From Treponema sp. OMZ 838 (GTDB lineage Bacteria; Spirochaetota; Spirochaetia; Treponematales; Treponemataceae), in the NCBI RefSeq assembly GCF_000775995.1, contig NZ_CP009227.1, positions 992,001 to 1,056,000 of the forward strand: a DNA stretch of 64,000 nt, in the 5' to 3' direction. Of this stretch, positions 54,758 to 63,885 are shown piece by piece (positions within the stretch are counted from its first letter, which is position 1; each line of letters opens with the position of its first letter). Position numbers and translations under genes: made by a program. The notes below the pieces were generated by a model. That model had not been told where the DNA came from, did not search any database, and was given only the letters and a program-made list of their open reading frames with translations.

Positions 54758-56596
54758 TCACGCTCTGTCTCTGTCGGTCCGCGGCATTCCTTCTTCTTCC
54801 TGTAGGAACTGCATTGAATAGAGCTGATAATAGTGTCCTTTTTTCTGCAGCAGTTCTTCGTGCGTGCCTGCTTCTATCATTCTGCCTTTTTCGATAACGA
54901 TGATTTTATCGGCATTGCGGATAGTGGAAAGGCGGTGCGCGACTACAAATGAGGTTCTGTTTTTCAACACGGCGGCAATCGCTTTTTGAATTTTTTGTTC
55001 CGTTTCCGTATCGACGGAAGAAGTGGCCTCGTCCAACACAAACAGGCGCGGATTCCGCACAAGCGTACGCGCAAACGAGATGAGCTGCTTTTGCCCCGTT
55101 GAAAGTAAGCCACCGCCTTCGCCTACCTGCGTTTGGTAACCGTTCGGCATCGCGGAAATAAATTCGTGAGCGTCAACAAGCTTTGCCGCCGCGATAATTT
55201 CTTCTTCCGTTGCATCAAGCTTGCCGTAGCGGATGTTCTCTTCGATTGTGCCCGAAAATAAATGCGGTGATTGTAATACATAGCCGAGGTTTTCGTGTAT
55301 CCATGTTTCCGGCATTTCGGTGTAATCGATGTTGTCAATTAAGATACGTCCCTGCTTCGGTTCATAAAATCGGCAAAATAAATTTACGATAGTGGACTTT
55401 CCCGCTCCGGTAGACCCGACTAACGCGAGCGTTTCGCCGGCCTGCACCGTCAAATTAAAATCGGTTAAAACAGGTTCGCTTTCCTTATACCAAAATGATA
55501 CGTGCTCAAATTGTACGGTTCCTTTTATGGCAGGACGCTGCACTTCCGTCGGGTTGAGTGCGGTGCCGTATTTTTTGATAACCACTTCCGTATCCTGAAT
55601 ATCAGGCTTTTCTTCAAGCAACGCAAAAATACGTTCCGCCGCTGCTTGTGCCGATATCAATTCCGCAAACAGCGCGGATGCTCCTGCAAGCGGGGCGTTG
55701 AACTGAGTAACATACGAAAGGAACGCAACAAGCAGTCCCAAACTAATCGCCTGCGAGATAACAGCGCTTCCGCCGTAAAAGACGACCAGTCCCGTACCTA
55801 CCGATCCGATAATCTGTACCGCAGGCATCAAAATAGAAGAAAGCAAAATTCCACGTATCGAAGCAGCCTTCATATTCTCTGTTTTGGAGAAAAACTCTTT
55901 TGCGTTCAACTCCTCTCGCACGAGCGTCTTGGTCGTCTTTGCTCCTTGGATATCTTCGTTATATGCCGCCGTCAGCTGCGCATTTACCGCCCGTACTCTC
56001 CGTTGCGCTTTTAATATCTTTGCGCGCAGATAAATGCTTAATGCAATAATCAGCGGGAAGGTCGTTAATACAATAAGGGCGAGTTTAATATTGTCGTGGA
56101 ACATCGTAAAGATGAGCGCGAACAGCATAAAAAAGCCCCACAATAAATCGGATACACCCCACGCCACCAGCTCCGATAATTTATTGATATCCGAAGTGAT
56201 GCGTGACATAAGAGAGCCGACTGAATTCGCATCGTAAAATGAAAGAGAAAGACTTTGTAAATGATTAAAGCAGCGGATCCGTAAGCGATTGCACATCTTT
56301 ACTTCGACCGTGCCGATTGTCATAATATAGAAAAACGTAACGAGAACTGCGAACACTATGAAGACACTGGTCAGCACGACGACCGGAATAAAATTCTGTA
56401 AATTCTGCTCTTTTACAAAAACGTCGATAACATAGTTGGTGATTTTAGGTTGTGCAATTGCGCAGATTCCTTCAAGCCCTGAAAAAATAAAACCTGAAAT
56501 AAAGAGCAATTTAAAGAACGCAAATTCTTTTACAATCCGCTTCCAAACTCCGCCATTAAACTTTTGGTTGTAATCGTTTTCCTGATCTTGTTCCAT
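54758..56596 (-). CDS. MsbA/LmrA-type ABC exporter half-transporter
   Basis: A 612-residue protein: six membrane helices (about 30-330) followed by an ATPase with Walker A GSTGAGKSTIV, Q-loop YVLQSPHLF, signature LLSTGQKQLISFARTL (LSTGQ rather than the usual LSGGQ), Walker B LFVLDEATSSVD, and VAHRLSTI. It could act as a homodimer or pair with a partner elsewhere. Substrate unknown. Confidence 0.92.
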   Translation of the reverse strand: MEQDQENDYNQKFNGGVWKRIVKEFAFFKLLFISGFIFSGLEGICAIAQPKITNYVIDVFVKEQNLQNFIPVVVLTSVFIVFAVLVTFFYIMTIGTVEVKMCNRLRIRCFNHLQSLSLSFYDANSVGSLMSRITSDINKLSELVAWGVSDLLWGFFMLFALIFTMFHDNIKLALIVLTTFPLIIALSIYLRAKILKAQRRVRAVNAQLTAAYNEDIQGAKTTKTLVREELNAKEFFSKTENMKAASIRGILLSSILMPAVQIIGSVGTGLVVFYGGSAVISQAISLGLLVAFLSYVTQFNAPLAGASALFAELISAQAAAERIFALLEEKPDIQDTEVVIKKYGTALNPTEVQRPAIKGTVQFEHVSFWYKESEPVLTDFNLTVQAGETLALVGSTGAGKSTIVNLFCRFYEPKQGRILIDNIDYTEMPETWIHENLGYVLQSPHLFSGTIEENIRYGKLDATEEEIIAAAKLVDAHEFISAMPNGYQTQVGEGGGLLSTGQKQLISFARTLVRNPRLFVLDEATSSVDTETEQKIQKAIAAVLKNRTSFVVAHRLSTIRNADKIIVIEKGRMIEAGTHEELLQKKGHYYQLYSMQFLQEEEGMPRTDRDRA

Positions 56597-56645
56597 AATA
56601 GTACCTTGTCGTTACAATGCTATTGGGGCTTTTCAAAAAATTCAA

Positions 56646-56906
56646 TTAATTATCGTAATGTCCGCGGCAGGAAAGGATTTCTAAAGTATTTTTACTCACT
56701 CGGTACACAAGCCTGTTCACGTCATCAATACGGCGACTCCAAAACCCGCTCAATTCGCCCTTTAGAGGCTCCGGTTTACCTATACCGTCAAAGCTTCCCC
56801 GTTCAATATCTTTAAGCAGCATATTGATACGCTTTATTGTTTTTTTATCTTGTAGTTGCCAATACTCATAATCTTCCCAAGCTTCATCAAACCATATTTT
56901 TTTCAT
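56646..56906 (-). CDS. YoeB/Txe-family mRNA interferase toxin
   Basis: An 86-residue RelE-fold toxin that cuts mRNA in the ribosome. Family marks: KIWFDEAWEDYEYW at the start, GKPEPLKGELSGFWSRRID, RLVYRV, and the catalytic C-terminal CRGHYDN with the histidine and tyrosine. It overlaps the upstream antitoxin gene by 4 bases. Confidence 0.93.
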   Translation of the reverse strand: MKKIWFDEAWEDYEYWQLQDKKTIKRINMLLKDIERGSFDGIGKPEPLKGELSGFWSRRIDDVNRLVYRVSKNTLEILSCRGHYDN

Positions 56907-57163
56907 TCATATGCCTCGATAAGCTCATGCTCTACGCCTTTCCCGGCATTCAGAGCCTCAATGCCCCTGCGTAAGTGAGCCATGTTGCTTTCACTGTAGA
57001 ACGGATCCGTTGATATTTCAAACGGTATTTTTTGTTTCCTGACCGCCGTTTTTGCAAATACGCAAAATGCTGTTGTCATGGTCATTCCAATATCGGAACA
57101 AAAAGCCTCAAACTGTTTTTTTAGGTTCTCGTCCATACGGATATTTATGTTTGTCTGTGCCAT
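56903..57163 (-). CDS. RelB/DinJ-family antitoxin
   Basis: An 86-residue ribbon-helix-helix antitoxin, started at 57163 (MAQTNINIRMD) because GGAG lies before it. The N-terminal RHH part is NINIRMDENLKKQFEAFCSD with MTMTTAFCVFAKTAV; the C-terminal part would wrap the toxin. YoeB is usually paired with a YefM/Phd antitoxin; here the partner is of DinJ type. A palindrome just upstream is the likely operator. Confidence 0.88.
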   Translation of the reverse strand: MAQTNINIRMDENLKKQFEAFCSDIGMTMTTAFCVFAKTAVRKQKIPFEISTDPFYSESNMAHLRRGIEALNAGKGVEHELIEAYE

Positions 57164-57177
57164 AGTAGTAACTCCTT

Positions 57178-57196
57178 CTATCTTTATTGTAGATAG
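57178..57196. promoter_or_regulatory. Palindromic operator of the toxin-antitoxin pair
   Basis: CTATCT (57178-57183) and AGATAG (57191-57196) flank a 7-base centre, 15 bases upstream of the antitoxin start. The place and symmetry fit autorepression by the RHH antitoxin. Confidence 0.55.
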
Positions 57197-57363
57197 ATTT
57201 ATTGATGATGTCAATATAATTTCAACTTTAGAGATATCATACCGGAAGTTTTGTTGACTTTGTACTATAGGTTATTCGTGCAATATTACATCATCATATT
57301 GACATTTCTACACTGCCTATCAATACTACTCGGACAGAAATTTCTCTGCATAAGGAACTCACA

Positions 57364-58002
57364 ATGAATAAAAACGACTATATCATCCGTTTGGAAAGAA
57401 AAGAAGAATACCGTGATGTTGAAAACCTTGTACGAGAAAGTTTTTGGAATGTGTACCGTCCGGGGTGCCAGGAACATTATATTCTCAAGCAGCTGCGGGA
57501 TGATCCGGCATTTGTGCACGAGCTTGATTTTGTGATGGAAAAAGACAGGAAGCTGATCGGGCAGAATATCTTTGTCAGGGCACTGATTAAAACTGATGAC
57601 GGACGCGATCTTCCGATTATGACGATGGGTCCGATTTGTATTGCGCCGGAACTAAAGCGGCATGGCTACGGAAAAATACTGCTGGATTATTCCCTTGATA
57701 AAGCAACGGCGCTCGGCTGCGGTGCGGTATGCTTTGAAGGTAATATCGATTTTTACGGCAAGAGCGGATTTACGTACGCGAGTGCATACGGCATCAGGTA
57801 TCACGGATTGCCGGAGGGAGCAGATGCTTCGTTCTTTCTCTGTAAGGAATTAATTCCCGGCTATCTGACCGGTATTACCGGAGAATATGCTACGCCGAAG
57901 GGCTATGCTGTCTGCGATGAATATCCGAATGACTTCGCCGCGTATGAGTCGGGCTTTCCGTACAAAGAGAAGTTAAAGCTGCCCGGACAGATTTTTGAGT
58001 GA
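57364..58002 (+). CDS. GNAT-family N-acetyltransferase (YhbS-like)
   Basis: A 212-residue protein. The acetyl-CoA-binding motif A is IAPELKRHGYGKILLDYSLD, preceded by the TMGPICI strand, and FYGKSGFTYA is the family-typical motif B. The C-terminal extension fits YhbS-like members. Acceptor unknown. Confidence 0.85.
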   Translation: MNKNDYIIRLERKEEYRDVENLVRESFWNVYRPGCQEHYILKQLRDDPAFVHELDFVMEKDRKLIGQNIFVRALIKTDDGRDLPIMTMGPICIAPELKRHGYGKILLDYSLDKATALGCGAVCFEGNIDFYGKSGFTYASAYGIRYHGLPEGADASFFLCKELIPGYLTGITGEYATPKGYAVCDEYPNDFAAYESGFPYKEKLKLPGQIFE

Positions 58003-58076
58003 AATAAGCGGGAATAGTTGACCGGCTGTGTGGGACTCATGGAGAGTGGGTGAGCGGTATCGGTGGAGGACGCATT

Positions 58077-58544
58077 ATGACAACAATTCTTAAAATAACA
58101 GATAGTGATGAAAAAGCTCATATCGTTGAATATGTTTTATCAGACTTGCCCGAATGGTTCGGTCTGCCTGAAAGCACGGCGGAATATATACATGATTCAA
58201 GAGAACTGGACTTATGGGCTGCAAAAGATAACGGTGAATATATCGGATTTATAACGCTGAGCCAATCGAGTACCGATTGCGGAGAGATACACTGCATGGG
58301 CGTCAAAAAAGCCTATCATAGGAAAGGGGTAGGTACTTTATTGCTTGAAGCACTGAAAAACTTTGCAAAGACAACATACGAGTATTTACAGGTAAAGACG
58401 GTCGATGAAGGACACTACAAAGAATACGATCAAACAATAGCTTTTTATAAAAAACAAGGATTCAAAAAGCTTGAAGTGTTCCCTACGCTATGGCACGAAT
58501 GGAATCCATGCCTTGTAATGATACAAAAGTTGTATGCACGTTAA
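58077..58544 (+). CDS. GNAT-family N-acetyltransferase
   Basis: A 155-residue protein starting at ATG 58077 after GGAGG. The acetyl-CoA site is MGVKKAYHRKGVGTLLLEAL, with IAFYKKQGFKKLEVF at the end. It follows the previous GNAT gene by 74 bases; acceptor unknown. Confidence 0.87.
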   Translation: MTTILKITDSDEKAHIVEYVLSDLPEWFGLPESTAEYIHDSRELDLWAAKDNGEYIGFITLSQSSTDCGEIHCMGVKKAYHRKGVGTLLLEALKNFAKTTYEYLQVKTVDEGHYKEYDQTIAFYKKQGFKKLEVFPTLWHEWNPCLVMIQKLYAR

Positions 58545-58647
58545 CTAGAAATTGATCTCATTTTTGCAAATTTTCAGCAAAAACAGCTTGTATTTTATGA
58601 ATAAAAGATGGTATTGTATGCGCAGTTGATGATAGAGGAGCTGCGCT

Positions 58648-59961
58648 ATGGTGCTTGAGTTTTCTATAACAAATACATTTTCTATTAGTGAAAGACAAAC
58701 TATTAGTTTTGAATCGGCTCTGAACGATCCCACAACCGACGGGCAGCACTGTATAGACTGTAACGGTAAGAAAATACTCAAAATGGCGTGTATATACGGC
58801 GCAAATGCTTCAGGGAAAACAAACATACTTGAGGCGCTTCGCTTTTATGCGTATTTTATGCTCAGCTCATTTACCCGTTTAAAACCGGATGATGCGATTA
58901 ATTTTATTCCGTTTAAGTTTGATCCGCAGCTTCAAAATCAGCCCGGTGCGTTTGAAATTATCTTGTATCTAAAAAATAGTAATACCGAAGGCTATACCCG
59001 CTATGAATATAACCTAAAACTTACCCGTATCGCTGTTGTCTACGAATCTGTATATTATGCACCGAAAGGACAGAAAAAACTGATCGTTATGAGGGATGAG
59101 CATACAGGTATAAAATGGGGCAGTGATATTTCCGGACCTAAGAAAGCAATTGAAAACCTTGTGCGTCCTAACTGCTCGTTGCTGTCGGCATGTCAGCAGC
59201 TTCCATTTCCTGCACTAGAACATTTAACACTCTATTTAAGCGTGTTTTTTTCCGGGATAATAGGTATGTCAAACGAGTTTTTACGAGGGAACGCGTTTGC
59301 TCACATAAGACCTCAGTTCCCTCAATTTAAGGACTATCTTGTGCAATTACTTTCTGCTTCTGATATGGGAACAATCAGCGATATAAACGTTGAACATATA
59401 CCGATTACCGAAGATTTAGCGGCAACGCTTCCCCAAGAAATGCAAGAACGTGTTGTAAACTACAATGGAAAATTGACAGTGCAAGATGTACAAGTAACAC
59501 ATCGCTATGATAATCATGACTATACGCTATCAATTGATGAAGAGTCTGCAGGAACAATACGGATGATAGAACTGAGCGCACTATTGCACTCATTGAAATA
59601 CGAAAACATTGCTTACATTATTTCTATAGATGAACTTGAGACTTCATTACACCGTGAATTGATAGAGACGTTTCTCGAGCTTTTCTTGTATGTTGCTACA
59701 GAGTCACAACTCATTTTTACCACGCATGATCAAGATTTATTAGATTCCGGTCTTTTACGGGACGATGAAGTTTGGTTTTGCTATAAAACGGATAAGGGGA
59801 ATAGCGTATACAATAGCATCACTGACTATACAGGGATCCGCAAAGGAGTTTCGCGCAAAAAGCTGTATAATGCCGACAAATTCGGTGCCTTACCGCTTGT
59901 GAACGTCAATGTATTGAAGGAGCTGTTTTATGCCGAGAAAAACTCGGAAAATACAAAGTAA
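58648..59961 (+). CDS. RloA/AbiLi-like ATPase (AAA_15/21)
   Basis: A 437-residue SMC-like ATPase of the kind found with RloB in restriction loci and in AbiL abortive-infection systems. Walker A is CIYGANASGKTNILEAL near residue 55. The signature-like part is LSIDEESAGTIRMIEL, Walker B is IISIDELETSLHRELI, and the H-switch is IFTTHDQDLLDS. The frame is intact. It overlaps the RloB gene by 32 bases. Because RloB is disrupted, the pair is probably not functional as a system. Confidence 0.87.
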   Translation: MVLEFSITNTFSISERQTISFESALNDPTTDGQHCIDCNGKKILKMACIYGANASGKTNILEALRFYAYFMLSSFTRLKPDDAINFIPFKFDPQLQNQPGAFEIILYLKNSNTEGYTRYEYNLKLTRIAVVYESVYYAPKGQKKLIVMRDEHTGIKWGSDISGPKKAIENLVRPNCSLLSACQQLPFPALEHLTLYLSVFFSGIIGMSNEFLRGNAFAHIRPQFPQFKDYLVQLLSASDMGTISDINVEHIPITEDLAATLPQEMQERVVNYNGKLTVQDVQVTHRYDNHDYTLSIDEESAGTIRMIELSALLHSLKYENIAYIISIDELETSLHRELIETFLELFLYVATESQLIFTTHDQDLLDSGLLRDDEVWFCYKTDKGNSVYNSITDYTGIRKGVSRKKLYNADKFGALPLVNVNVLKELFYAEKNSENTK

Positions 59962-60513
59962 CAAAACGGTGTTGATTGTTGTTGAAGGGACAACGGAGCT
60001 GAATTACTTTTCTGAAATGAAAGCCGTTGAACGAATTCCCGGTATAACAGTTATTCCGAAACAAGCAAAATACAGTTCAGTTGCAAGTATTTTCAAAACA
60101 GCATTTGAGGAACAAAAAACAAAAGTGTATGATGTTATCTGGTGTGTATTCGATTGCGATACTATTTCAAAAACAACGCCGTGTGAAAAACTGGAAAAGC
60201 TAAAACGGCAAGCTGAACACAACAACATACACATTGCAGATTCTCTACCTGCATTTGAAATATAGTTTTTATTACATTATGTGCTCCCTAAAAAATATTA
60301 CACAGATCAGGAATCTCTTATAAAAGAACTGCAAATACATTTACCCGAATATAAAAAATCGATGCACTTATTATATTCTAAACTGAAAACATTGCATAAA
60401 ACAGCTTTGGAGCATAGCAGTAAATTGGAAGAAAGAAAAAAGATGAAGCTTCCACCGCGTCGTTTTGTAATGTGCATAAACTTTTTGAAGAGATTGAAAA
60501 GCTGAAGAAATAA
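59930..60513 (+). pseudogene. RloB/AbiLii-like protein, disrupted by an amber codon and a frameshift
   Basis: The frame starts at 59930 and shows the RloB TOPRIM-like core: LIVVEGTTELNYF (catalytic E) and WCVFDCDT. It stops at TAG 60263-60265 in PAFEI-stop-FLLHY, where relatives have FEIWFLLH, so a tryptophan TGG has become TAG. The same frame then continues with coding sequence (YYTDQESLIKELQ...) until about 60440, where a run of A residues (AGAAAAAAGA) marks a frameshift; in the next frame the natural tail CNVHKLFEEIEKLKK reads to TAA 60511-60513. Two independent lesions make this a clear pseudogene. Confidence 0.85.
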
Positions 60514-60597
60514 TGGTGGTTGTGCGGTATGTAAATCAAATCCATATTCATTTTGCAGCTTCTGTTTTATCATTTGCAAAGCGTCTCTTATGGGCAT
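60514..60597 (-). pseudogene. 5' remnant of an unidentified minus-strand gene
   Basis: ATG at 60597 has GGGAGG just upstream and starts MPIRDALQMIKQKLQNEYG..., which looks like a real N-terminus. After about 28 codons the frame enters sequence that is antisense to the RloB tail, so only the head of the gene survives. Family not recognised. Confidence 0.4.
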
Positions 60598-60743
60598 CTA
60601 TCAACCTCCCATGATTACATAGACAGTATAGCACAAAAAGAATGGCAATACCAAGTATCTGGAATATTTATAACTATACAGAGATTTTTGCTTGTCGATC
60701 TCCATATCCAATATTATATTAAACATCAGGAGAGTTAGAGACT

Positions 60744-61541
60744 ATGTATAGAGCTTTTAATGTCCAAATAGCAGATAATGAAATGGATAGCTTATTAAGA
60801 AATAGTAATCAGCTTTATAATAATTTTCTTGATATTTATCTTTCTAATAAATTCAATATACAGCGATCATTGGAAAATTTTTTGCTACCTAATAATGCTA
60901 TTGATGTACAAAGTCTTGAACAAGACTGGTTTCCAAGTGTTGATGCGCATGTTTTTATCTCACATTCGCATAAGAATATTGAATTGGTAGAAAAGTTTGA
61001 ACAATGGTTATATCAGCAATTTGGTATAAAATGTTTTGTGGACTCAAAGGTATGGGGATATGCAAATGATTTATTAAAAAAATTAGACGATAAATATAGT
61101 TTATTTTGCACTGAAAATAATATCAATACTTATTATTATGAGAAAACAATTATATCATCTAGTCATGTTCATATGATGCTTGCAACTGCATTATTAAAAA
61201 TGATTGATAAAATTGATTATATCTTCTTCTTGAATACACCGCAGTCATTGTCTTTAAATAATATTCATCAATTTACTTATTCACCTTGGATATATTATGA
61301 ATTATCGCTATTACAATTTATTAGAAAAAAAATTAGTCGATCAAGAATAGCAGAAGGCGAAATGAGAAAGTCTTTTTCTATGGGAGCTGAGAATCTAGCA
61401 ATGGCTTTTCCTGTTGATATTAAAAATTTATATAAATTATCAATGACTGAGTTGTCTAGGTGGGAAATGGGTGTGCCAAGTGACGAAAAATATCCGAATT
61501 CTGCATTAATGAAATTAGACCTATTATTTCCAGACAAGTAA
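60744..61541 (+). CDS. TIR-domain protein
   Basis: A 265-residue protein with markedly AT-rich codons. The TIR fold starts at about residue 67: AHVFISHSHKNIELVEKF (strand A, box 1), KCFVDSKVWG (strand B), an insert, YIFFLNTPQS (strand D-like), and SPWIYYELSLL, where E186 after W182 is at the place of the catalytic glutamate of TIR NADases. The N-terminal 66 residues are helical and may be an adaptor or sensing part. TIR proteins in bacterial defence degrade NAD+ or make signalling nucleotides. It is followed 22 bases later by a small membrane-protein gene, probably its partner. Confidence 0.8.
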   Translation: MYRAFNVQIADNEMDSLLRNSNQLYNNFLDIYLSNKFNIQRSLENFLLPNNAIDVQSLEQDWFPSVDAHVFISHSHKNIELVEKFEQWLYQQFGIKCFVDSKVWGYANDLLKKLDDKYSLFCTENNINTYYYEKTIISSSHVHMMLATALLKMIDKIDYIFFLNTPQSLSLNNIHQFTYSPWIYYELSLLQFIRKKISRSRIAEGEMRKSFSMGAENLAMAFPVDIKNLYKLSMTELSRWEMGVPSDEKYPNSALMKLDLLFPDK

Positions 61542-61563
61542 TTCATCAGAGAAAGGTGTAATT

Positions 61564-61950
61564 ATGGAGAATAAATTAAAACATTTAGAATTTATCCAAA
61601 ATGTTATTGTAAGAATGAATAATGAATCCATTCAATTAAAAACATGGACTATCTTACTTGTAGTTGGAGTATTAACATTGGCAGAAAAGCAAGGAAGCTG
61701 GTTTATTATATTATGTGCACTACTTCCTACCGATTTGTTTTGGGTACTAAATAGGAATGTCCTAAAAACAGAACGTTTATATCGTAAATTATATGATATT
61801 GTCCGAAAAAAAGATGAAAAAGATATAGATTTCTCAATGGATATAGCCCATATCACGATTGAATCAAAACCTTTTAATACGGTAAATGCATTCTATTTGC
61901 CGATTATGATTGCTTTACTTATTATTTCATGCTGGCTGTATTTTAGTTGA
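61564..61950 (+). CDS. Small membrane protein paired with the TIR gene
   Basis: A 128-residue protein with two adjacent membrane helices (TWTILLVVGVLTLAEKQ and WFIILCALLPTDLFWVLN) and a third at the C-terminus (YLPIMIALLIISCWLYF), separated by a charged helical part (TERLYRKLYDIVRKKDEKDI). The plan recalls SLATT-like pore or effector proteins seen next to signalling genes. It has the same AT-rich composition as the TIR gene and forms a two-gene unit with it. Family not certain. Confidence 0.6.
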   Translation: MENKLKHLEFIQNVIVRMNNESIQLKTWTILLVVGVLTLAEKQGSWFIILCALLPTDLFWVLNRNVLKTERLYRKLYDIVRKKDEKDIDFSMDIAHITIESKPFNTVNAFYLPIMIALLIISCWLYFS

Positions 61951-62004
61951 AATTTTTTTTCGTATATTCACTCCCATCCTACATTGCTTCTCTCGGCTTT
62001 GTTT

Positions 62005-62112
62005 TTAGCAGCCCCTCCGTCTTCTTCCCATACAGCTCGAACAAAAAAGCCACACGGGCGGCATCATCGGGGAAGGCTGTTTTACGATAGGCTTATCCAC
62101 AGCTGTCTGAAA
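62005..62112 (-). pseudogene. Duplicated tail of the MmeI-type methylase gene
   Basis: About 100 bases match the 3' end of the methylase gene (62480-62590), coding DDAARVAFLFELYGKKTE on the minus strand. A one-base deletion relative to the other copy breaks the frame. The copy lies downstream of the UPF0175 gene, so this gene sits between two versions of the same methylase tail. Confidence 0.8.
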
Positions 62113-62118
62113 TTACTA

Positions 62119-62412
62119 TCATGTCTTTATCTTTTTAAGAGAATGAAATGTTTGAATATCTTTCATAACATCAGTTATATCCATATCAAAATAAGGGAAG
62201 CCCATATCATCATATAAATCAATCAAATCAAGTTTTTTTATTCCCAAAATTTCAGCTGCGCGACCATGAGAAATGACTTTTTTGTAGACATTGGAGTGAT
62301 ACAATAAAAGTGCATTTCGCTCAAGCTCTTCGTTTGATTCACCGCTATAATTGTCCGTAAAATACGTTTTCATATCTTTTGGGACTGTTATCTGAATCGT
62401 AGCATATTCCAT
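62119..62412 (-). CDS. UPF0175 family protein
   Basis: A 97-residue protein. The family signature is SHGRAAEILGIKKLDLIDLYDDMGF followed by YFDMD (given here in two pieces: HGRAAEILGIKKLDL and IDLYDDMGF). The C-terminal helix-turn-helix-like part and small size recall the antitoxin-type UPF0175 proteins often paired with a PIN toxin, but no partner is adjacent. GGGAG precedes the ATG. Confidence 0.75.
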   Translation of the reverse strand: MEYATIQITVPKDMKTYFTDNYSGESNEELERNALLLYHSNVYKKVISHGRAAEILGIKKLDLIDLYDDMGFPYFDMDITDVMKDIQTFHSLKKIKT

Positions 62413-62457
62413 AAAATCATTCTCCCTGTATAAATATAGTATATACCCTAAACACTT

Positions 62458-63843
62458 CTACCCCCTCCCCCGTTTCCGCTTCCCCGTAAGCAGCGCCTCT
62501 GTCTTCTTTCCATACAGCTCGAACAACAAAGCCACACGGGCGGCATCATCGGGGAAGGGGGCTTTCCGGTAGAGCTTATCCACAGCGGAATCCAGGGCGG
62601 CGTGCGCTTTGGTGAGTACCGGCGGCATAGTATTGGGATCGTATAAGTCGGCAAGGGAGCTATCGGGAAACTGCGCTCGCGCATCCAATACCGCCTGCGC
62701 CTTTTGCATAATCGCTGCCTTTTGCTCTTCCGAAATATCCGGCCACGGGAAGTTGTTATACACAATCTGCGCAGAATAGCGATACCGCATTTCCAGCCGC
62801 CCGCATACGGTACGCATCCACGCCATGTGCATTTGCGAAGTAAGCACCCCGAACTCGTATAGCGTTGCATTGGGAACGAGTAAGTTCGCATTGCTTGAAA
62901 TATCAGAACTATTCATAAAACCAATCGGAATATATTTACGGCGTTCTGATGATGTACTCGGCACAAGGAGATAATGTCCCGACTCCGGCTGACGGATTTC
63001 TCCAAAGAGGGATGGGGTTTGCGCAAGTTTCCGTGTTGCCTCACGGTTGCTGCCTCCACGGTGTTCCCGCACCTTTTGTAATCGCGCTACAATGAGCGGA
63101 CACTTTTTTAGATGCTGAGGTTCTGCATTCAAAAGCCAGAGACAATATCGTTTTTTATTATTGATAAACTCTTCCGCCCCCAAAAACGGACGTATATACC
63201 GTTCTGCTTCCGGTTCTTGTTGTAAAAAGGAGGCGTATTCATTTTCTTCTATAATGAGATTACCGCCGTCATTCGGCATACTGCCAAACACCATCGGATT
63301 AGTTTGTGTATCAAGTACCGAACTTCTACTATCAATAAACACATGTTGCGCATCGGCTAAATAAGCATTTATCCACTTGACTGTTTGAGCTTTCGGCTCT
63401 CCTTTTATATCATCATATAAAAAGAGTTGTTTTTCCGTTCGGTTGCGGAGAGAAAAGCCGACAATAATACAGTACACTGCCGCATTTCCCCGCGCTTCAT
63501 TCGACCACTTGAAGGTCTGGTGAGCAAAATTGATATGCACCCCGCGCGCAAAAAGATTTGGCCACAAAATCGGTACTTGCTGTCCCTGACAAATAGAATT
63601 AGTAGAAACAAAGGCGCATTCAATCTGCGTTCCTTGAATATACTCCGCAGCCTTTTTATACCAGCCCGTAACGTAGTCAAGATTCCCCGCATTCTTTACC
63701 CCGCTAAAAAGCATTGCAAGCTCCGCAGACTGTTCTTTCTCCATTACCCACGCACCTAAAAACGGCGGATTGCCGAGAATATACGAAAGGGTATGTTTTG
63801 GTACGATGGTCTCCCCGCTGTAACTGCTATAATTAAATGCCCT
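62458..63843 (-). pseudogene. MmeI-type (type IIG) DNA methyltransferase, N-terminally truncated
   Basis: The minus frame opens at 63843, just after a TAA (63846-63844), and reads ...SYILGNPPFLGAWVMEKEQSAELAM.... NPPF is the catalytic motif IV of N6-adenine methylases. The following ~430 residues match the target-recognition and C-terminal helical parts of MmeI-like enzymes (FVSTNSICQGQQVPILW; NNFPWPDIS; FELYGKKTEALL). The nuclease domain, helical linker and SAM-binding motif I, which should precede NPPF by several hundred residues, are absent; a regulator gene starts 43 bases upstream. The enzyme cannot be active as it stands. An ATG at 63744 begins the longest clean frame. Confidence 0.8.
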
Positions 63844-63885
63844 TTATAGGAACCCGTCTACTTTTTATGCTATACTTTTATCGTT

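Noticed and set aside
62090-62590. Two TTATCCACA sequences (near 62092 and 62576) as DnaA boxes or an origin
   Set aside because: Both are the same codons in the two copies of the methylase tail, so they are explained by coding and duplication.
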